Shown here: positions 6,052-9,507 of the stretch, piece by piece
Layout of the letters: each line of letters opens with the position of its first letter
Position numbering within the stretch: the first letter of the stretch is position 1
Assembly (NCBI GenBank): GCA_003242115.1
Contig: QBMP01000150.1
Span: forward strand, 915-10,421
DNA length: 9,507 nucleotides
Reading direction: 5' to 3'
DNA from: Phormidesmis priestleyi
Lineage (GTDB): Bacteria > Cyanobacteriota > Cyanobacteriia > Phormidesmidales > Phormidesmidaceae
The notes under the pieces: generated by a model
What the model was told of the DNA's origin: nothing
The model's input: only the letters and a program-made list of their open reading frames with translations
Database searches by the model: none
Made by a program: the position numbers and the translations under genes

Positions 6052-6203
6052 GGGCTGATTTCATCGGGATATCGAATCTCTCCTCCCAATTCTACTGTGG
6101 GTTTACTGATGCGATGGGGTGGCCTTCCAAGGGAATCGCGCAGCTTTCAAGAGCAGCGCGGCGGTAGTGGTCATCAAACTGGTTCGATGCTGCGCCAGCT
6201 AAA

Positions 6204-6242
6204 TCTTAGATAACATTTTCTATCGACGAGTGTTACCTAAGA
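6204..6242. repeat. 12-bp inverted repeat between the 214-aa gene and the DUF192 gene
   Basis: TCTTAGATAACA (6204-6215) and TGTTACCTAAGA (6231-6242) are inverted copies with one mismatch and a 15-base spacer. It lies about 70 bases downstream of the 214-aa stop and about 150 bases upstream of the DUF192 start. It could be a terminator stem without a clear T-run on the minus strand, or an operator. The remaining 6052-6313 spacer shows no gene that I can support. Confidence 0.5.
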
Positions 6243-6313
6243 AAAAGATTAAGCCATCAGGGAGATCGCCCCCTAGCCCATTGGCAATCTATATAGAATC
6301 CGAAACCCAACTA

Positions 6314-6958
6314 TCATTCTGCCGTATTCCTGCTCCTCACCTCCACTTCGCCATAGAACGCCACCTGCCGCAGTATCCACTGTTCGTGCCCGAGCAAGAG
6401 CCCGATCAAGAGTGCGCCAGGAGAGAGCCCGGTCGCCTTTCTCAGCAGTCCAAAGTCAGCCGTACCGTGATTCTCCTTAAGCGCGGTTGCAATTTTGAGA
6501 ATCCAGTCGGAGGGACTTTCTTCATAAGCGATCGCCCGCACATCCTCTTCAGCCTCGCTGATCGCCTGCTGCACCGCTTCAACCACATCTCTTTCATCGG
6601 GCGGCCTGGGCTTCCTACCTCGTTTCTGCCCTGGCAGCGGGGGCAGCTCGGAGACCAGGATATCAGTGGAAAAGTAAAAGCTATCCTTCTCGCCGGTCAA
6701 CTCCTGCAACCAATCGCTGTCGAGCTGAGGTTCCTGACCATAGGCGTCAATTTCATCAAAGATAGCCTGAGCGCGGTCGCAGAAAGCGTCGGCATCTTTT
6801 TCAATCAGCTGAGCGGCGAGCCAAAAAAGTTCAGGATAAAAAGCGGTGTTGCCGGTGGCCTTGTTTGTAGTCCAGTGTACGAGTTGATCGCGAAAGCCAA
6901 CGGCGCGCGCTTGAGCAAGCTGCCATTGCTGAGGGGAAAGCCTGCCGGTTTCAGTCAT
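6314..6958 (-). CDS. Hypothetical 214-aa protein, possible winged-helix C-terminus
   Basis: The N-terminal 100 residues look helical and acidic (LSPQQWQLAQARAVGFRDQL, LFWLAAQLIEKDADAFCDRA). A basic linker QKRGRKPRPP (111-120) resembles an AT-hook. Residues 123-146 are helical and acidic. The C-terminal part (about 151-208) has helix, turn, helix, then strands: WILKIATALKENHG, ADFGLLRKATGLSPGALL and EQWILRQVAFYGEVEVR, which suits a winged helix. The start is firm, with AGGAGGG (6967-6973) eight bases before the ATG. It overlaps the end of the upstream gene by eight bases, so the two are probably translated together. DNA binding is inferred from the linker and fold pattern only, and no named family is recognised. 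Confidence 0.75.
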   Translation of the reverse strand: MTETGRLSPQQWQLAQARAVGFRDQLVHWTTNKATGNTAFYPELFWLAAQLIEKDADAFCDRAQAIFDEIDAYGQEPQLDSDWLQELTGEKDSFYFSTDILVSELPPLPGQKRGRKPRPPDERDVVEAVQQAISEAEEDVRAIAYEESPSDWILKIATALKENHGTADFGLLRKATGLSPGALLIGLLLGHEQWILRQVAFYGEVEVRSRNTAE

Positions 6959-7451
6959 GGGTTTCGCCCTCCTGCAGGCAAAGGGGACATAACTTCGCGG
7001 GTTGCCTGCCTTGACTAACGCTCATTTCTTGCTGGAACTGAGCATTCAGTATGCCGAGCACATTTTTAATATGGCTGCGCAGCTTACTTTGAGGCACGCC
7101 TTTGAGGTGAATGGCCTTAACCTCAGCTACGGCAACACCATTGTCAATCACAGCAAATTCTAAGGCATGAATAGGGCCATCAGCTCTGTCTCTGTAAAAG
7201 GTCATGAGCACCTCCGGCGCAGGCTGATGAGCAAACAGAGGAATATCAAGGGTTTTAAGCTGCTCCACCCGATTACTCCGGTGCTTAGAGCGTTTTTTAG
7301 CGAGGTTAGTGGGGCGATGCTTGTAATAGGAACGCTTGGCACGGCAAGTTTTGCTGACCCAGCAAGGCTGAGTCTGAGCGAAATCAATCGATTGAGCGGC
7401 GCAGAGCTGACATTGACGGTTTTTAGAGCGAGGCACGGCAGGGCAACCCAA
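6951..7451 (-). CDS. Hypothetical protein with N- and C-terminal cysteine clusters
   Basis: The longest frame begins at TTG 7451 (166 aa). A GTG at 7436 would give MPRSKNRQ (161 aa) and may be the true start, as neither has a clear ribosome site. In 166-aa numbering, the N-terminus has C14-x2-C17 and then C30 and C36 in CWVSKTC, followed by a very basic stretch (RAKRSYYKHR, about 37-61), a likely zinc finger with nucleic-acid contacts. The central part (83-142) looks folded, with IHALEFAVIDNG, VAEVKAIHLKGVP and SKLRSHIKNVLGIL. A second CPLC (155-158) lies near the end and could complete a metal site. It is the first gene of a two-gene operon with the 214-aa gene, overlapping it by eight bases. 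The family is unknown to me. A regulatory or DNA-handling role is inferred. Confidence 0.7.
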   Translation of the reverse strand: MGCPAVPRSKNRQCQLCAAQSIDFAQTQPCWVSKTCRAKRSYYKHRPTNLAKKRSKHRSNRVEQLKTLDIPLFAHQPAPEVLMTFYRDRADGPIHALEFAVIDNGVAVAEVKAIHLKGVPQSKLRSHIKNVLGILNAQFQQEMSVSQGRQPAKLCPLCLQEGETHD

Positions 7452-7454
7452 AGG

Positions 7455-7475
7455 TAGTCTGACAATAGTCTGACA
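7455..7475. promoter_or_regulatory. Tandem 10-base repeat upstream of the cysteine-cluster gene
   Basis: TAGTCTGACA occurs at 7455-7464 and 7466-7475, an 11-base period close to one helical turn, directly in front of the start region of the 161/166-aa gene. It could be a pair of regulator half-sites. No good -10/-35 pair was found with it. Confidence 0.4.
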
Positions 7476-7658
7476 GCGCCTTTAAGATAGCAGATTACAT
7501 TGAATCAGGAAGCAATAAGCAGCTAATGAGTGGGCCTCACTGCTGGCTTTACTCTAGGCACCAGCTCAATAAGCGAATAGCAAAGATCGCGCCTAGCTAC
7601 CGATCACCTTAGGCTATATCTAACGAAGCCACCCGCACAAATCGAACTAAGCATTGCG
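7476..7658. other. Spacer between the divergent operons
   Basis: No gene is supported here. Small imperfect palindromes occur, for example AGTG/CACT near 7530 and GCCTA/TAGGC (7591-7595, 7610-7614). The stretch leads into the repeat region in front of parA, so it may form part of the regulatory or centromere DNA. Confidence 0.4.
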
Positions 7659-8003
7659 ATGACATATCGATTAAACTACACGATAACATCAATGTCAAAT
7701 AGCATAATGAACCAATGACATTATCTCGTCATGACATCATCACGTCTGAACGTCTTAAAGCCATCAACTGTAACCCTCTACGTTCAAGGCATGATGACAT
7801 CATGACATCATCGCTATAACCTAACTATATCAAGGATTTCACTTAAAATCATCATGACCTAACTACAGTTTAGAGTAATGACATCATCAGGCTATACCGC
7901 TATCACGCCTTCAAATCAAGACACTTTCAGCTATTGACATAATTGCATCATGACATCATCATGTATAGACATTATGACAATAAGTCACCAATGAGTCATG
8001 ACT
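7659..8003 (+). repeat. Centromere-like array of ATGACATCAT repeats (probable parS)
   Basis: Exact copies of ATGACATCAT lie at 7731, 7794, 7802, 7878 and 7950, all in one orientation, and the second and third overlap by two bases. Degenerate copies include ATGACAT 7659, ATGACATTAT 7715, TTGACATAAT 7934, ATGACAATAA 7974 and an inverted ATGTCA at 7692. The palindrome AGTCATGACT (7994-8003) sits just before the putative parA -10. A further exact copy lies after the second par gene. Short same-strand repeats beside a ParA and a small ribbon-helix-helix gene are typical of plasmid partition sites, which also serve as operators. Confidence 0.75.
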
Positions 8004-8007
8004 AAGG

Positions 8008-8031
8008 CATAATTTCTTCATTCAAAAGGAG
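8008..8031 (+). promoter_or_regulatory. Putative -10 element and ribosome site of parA
   Basis: CATAAT (8008-8013) is a reasonable -10. The matching -35 is poor (TCACCA, 7985-7990, 17-base gap). The palindrome AGTCATGACT lies between them, which fits autorepression by the partition DNA-binding protein. AAGGAG (8026-8031) is five bases before the ATG. Confidence 0.4.
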
Positions 8032-8036
8032 ACCCC

Positions 8037-8828
8037 ATGAGCCGGGAATTAACGGTAATCGCGTGCCTGTCGTTGGCTGGCGGACAGGGCAAAACGACCT
8101 TTGTGACCTTGATGGGCAAAGTGCTAGCGGCCGCTGGCTATACCGTGCTCCTAGTCGACGGCGACCCGCAAAGCAACCTGACAACTTTTTTGGGCCACGA
8201 AGTCGCCGCCGACGAACCGACGCTGCTCGAACTATTCAAAGGCAACGTGGAGCTAGAAGATGCGATCTACCCCACTAAAATAAAAAACCTCTACCTAATT
8301 CCATCGGACGATGGCCTTGATAACGTCCAAGAATACCTAAGCGGTAGCGGCGTCGGTGCCATGCTGCTAAAGAAACGCCTAGCTGCCGCGCAGGGTAGCT
8401 TTGATATTTGCTTAATCGACTCACCACCGCAACGCTCACAGATCTGTAAATCCGTGATTGGCGCAGCCGAGCAAATTATCATTCCGTGCGAAGCGACGGT
8501 CAAAGGATTCGGCTCGCTGGTGCGAACCATCGACGCGATTAACGAACTAAAAGAAGTCGGCGCATCAAGCGCAGAAATCTTGGGCGTGATTCCCTTTCGA
8601 GATAAATGGGTGGGCTCCAACCAAACGAAAGAAAGCCGAGATGCGATTGCGGCAATGGCCACTGTTGTAGAGCAAGCGATGATTCTGCCGTCGATCAGAG
8701 AATCAGAGAAATTTAAACAAGCTATCAGCCGCGAGCAGACATTAGAAGAACTAGGCGTTCCAGAATTAGGTTATCCATTTGAGATGTTATTAAAAAGACT
8801 TGAGTCGAAGGAGGTAGTAGCGGCATGA
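8037..8828 (+). CDS. parA: ParA-family partition ATPase
   Basis: 263 residues, the size of the small ParA class without an N-terminal DNA-binding domain. Walker A is AGGQGKTT (14-21), A' is DGDPQSNLT (41-49), and the Walker B/motif 2 region is FDICLIDSPP (122-131). The signature lysine that normally opens the deviant Walker A (KGGxGKT) is alanine at residue 14, while the catalytic lysine K19 is intact. Members of this family bind non-specific DNA with ATP and move plasmids bound by a partner protein at the centromere. AAGGAG precedes the ATG, and the gene overlaps the next start as ATGA. Repeats lie on both sides. Plasmid segregation is the most likely role. A MinD-type or regulatory relative is less likely given the context. 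Confidence 0.93.
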   Translation: MSRELTVIACLSLAGGQGKTTFVTLMGKVLAAAGYTVLLVDGDPQSNLTTFLGHEVAADEPTLLELFKGNVELEDAIYPTKIKNLYLIPSDDGLDNVQEYLSGSGVGAMLLKKRLAAAQGSFDICLIDSPPQRSQICKSVIGAAEQIIIPCEATVKGFGSLVRTIDAINELKEVGASSAEILGVIPFRDKWVGSNQTKESRDAIAAMATVVEQAMILPSIRESEKFKQAISREQTLEELGVPELGYPFEMLLKRLESKEVVAA

Positions 8829-9229
8829 GCGAGATGCTGGATCGAATCGGGCGTCGTAGTAGCCAACGCCCCAAAGTAAGCCGTGACACCTCGTTAACCA
8901 ATGGCCAGTCAACGGAGCTAGCAGCAGCCCCGACGCGGCTATCGTCAACTGACGCGGCAGCCTCGATAGAAGCAAAGCTAGCAGCGCTTCCAGAAGTTAC
9001 TAGCCGCCGCAGTGTGCGCATAGAGAAGAGCTTATTTGAATCGCTATCAACTTTTTGCCAGCAACATGGCATCACGATAGAAACATTCCTAGAAGCGAGC
9101 TATATAGCCTCCTCAGCAGAGCCAGAACTTCAGTCACAGATAGTAATAGAAGCGCAGCGACGGATGGAAGAGCGTAAGCAGGCAGGCAAGCTACGGCGAA
9201 TTTTAGCGCAGTTAAACACAAATGCGTAA
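8825..9229 (+). CDS. Small ribbon-helix-helix partner of ParA (ParB-like role)
   Basis: 134 residues. Residues 1-58 are polar and low in complexity, with an early basic patch (DRIGRRSSQRPK, 6-17). Residues 61-97 fit a ribbon-helix-helix domain: strand RRSVRIEKSL, helix FESLSTFCQQHG, helix ITIETFLEASYIAS. A long charged helix follows (about 101-130, QIVIEAQRRMEERKQAGKLRR). ParG-type partition proteins have the same plan, with a flexible basic tail that can stimulate ParA ATPase by an arginine finger and an RHH dimer that binds short centromere repeats. The start overlaps the parA stop (ATGA), and AAGGAGG lies ten bases before it (8808-8814), so the pair is translated together. Repeat binding and the arginine role (R7, R10 or R11) are inferred. 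Confidence 0.82.
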   Translation: MSEMLDRIGRRSSQRPKVSRDTSLTNGQSTELAAAPTRLSSTDAAASIEAKLAALPEVTSRRSVRIEKSLFESLSTFCQQHGITIETFLEASYIASSAEPELQSQIVIEAQRRMEERKQAGKLRRILAQLNTNA

Positions 9230-9254
9230 TGACACAATGGCATCATGACATCAT
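9229..9254 (+). repeat. Downstream copy of the partition repeat
   Basis: ATGACACAAT (9229-9238) overlaps the stop codon of the RHH gene, and an exact ATGACATCAT follows at 9245-9254. The repeat therefore brackets the par genes. A small hairpin, AGTGGCA/TGCCAGT with one mismatch (9274-9290), lies further on. Confidence 0.65.
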
Positions 9255-9332
9255 TAAGTAAATGTTGAAGCGCAGTGGCAGAATGCCAGTGAATGAGCCC
9301 GTAACTAAGAATCCATAATCCACTTCAGAGAG

Positions 9333-9507
9333 ATGGCGATAAAAACAGGCGACCTGATTACAGTGGTCTACGAAGAGCGAGAATTCGAGGCGATCGTGAT
9401 TGAGCCAGATGGGCTAGGGCCAGGACTGCCTTCCGTGGGGTTTGGTTTTCGTCAAGCCTCAAGACACTTGGGAATCCCGCAGCAAACGCTCACGAGTAGG
9501 GTGACCG
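9333..9507 (+). CDS. Start of a possible helix-turn-helix protein, cut by the right edge
   Basis: ATG at 9333 opens 58 codons without a stop to the window end. The first 30 residues look like beta strands (KTGDLITVVYEEREFEAIVIEPDG). Residues 38-57 (GFRQASRHLGIPQQTLTSRV) have the spacing of a helix-turn-helix, with LGIP at the turn. The ribosome site is poor (GAGAG next to the ATG), but an in-frame stop lies 27 bases upstream, so no longer start is available apart from non-standard codons. It sits about 100 bases after the par operon and its last repeat. A plasmid regulator, or a DNA-binding part of the partition or replication system, is possible. Confidence 0.6.
   Translation, partial: MAIKTGDLITVVYEEREFEAIVIEPDGLGPGLPSVGFGFRQASRHLGIPQQTLTSRVT

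Noticed and set aside
6230..7018. Long plus-strand frame of 262 codons
   Set aside because: It lies antisense to the 214-aa gene, which has a strong ribosome site and an overlapping upstream partner. The plus frame lacks a ribosome site and reads like low-quality translation.
7659..8003. CRISPR-like repeats
   Set aside because: The units are only 10 bases, unevenly spaced and partly overlapping, with no uniform spacers or cas genes. A partition site explains them better.

Overview
The window looks like part of a cyanobacterial plasmid or other accessory replicon. Seven exact copies of the cyanobacterial HIP1 octamer GCGATCGC occur (starts 392, 439, 1361, 2657, 3068, 5496, 6528). A plasmid-type partition locus lies at the right end, and most other genes are small and unassigned. 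No rRNA, tRNA, CRISPR array or transposase was seen, and no recognisable replication initiator is present.

Left block (1-3700, all minus strand). The N-terminus of a gene that runs off the left edge comes first, then a 209-aa protein whose last residues DDDGIPF copy the acidic tip of single-strand DNA-binding protein (SSB). Next are a 100-aa four-cysteine protein that also ends in IPF, a 590-aa UvrD/PcrA-type superfamily 1 helicase with all its motifs, and a 112-aa unknown protein. Intrinsic terminators follow the helicase and the 112-aa gene, so at least three transcription units are likely. The combination of helicase and SSB-tail protein suggests a DNA replication or repair role.

Middle block (3720-5460, plus strand). 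A small predicted secreted protein with two 35-residue cysteine-paired repeats is followed by about 340 bp of AT-rich DNA. That spacer holds five TGTACA(AAA) elements whose spacings (32, 52, 21 and 31 bp) all approximate whole helical turns. It leads into a 300-aa orphan protein with a C-terminal membrane segment.

Next (5530-7451, minus strand): a DUF192 lipoprotein gene cut by one in-frame TAG, and an overlapping two-gene operon. That operon encodes a 161- to 166-aa protein with two cysteine clusters and a 214-aa protein with a basic linker and a possible winged-helix C-terminus.

Right block (7650-9507, plus strand): a centromere-like region with five exact ATGACATCAT repeats, a ParA ATPase with an atypical Walker A, an overlapping ribbon-helix-helix partner, and a sixth exact repeat. 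The start of a possible helix-turn-helix protein then runs off the right edge. ParA, the small DNA-binding protein and the repeats should form a plasmid segregation system.

The least explained elements are the phased TGTACAAAA array with its orphan membrane protein, the repeat-flanked partition locus, and the IPF-tailed small proteins near the helicase.
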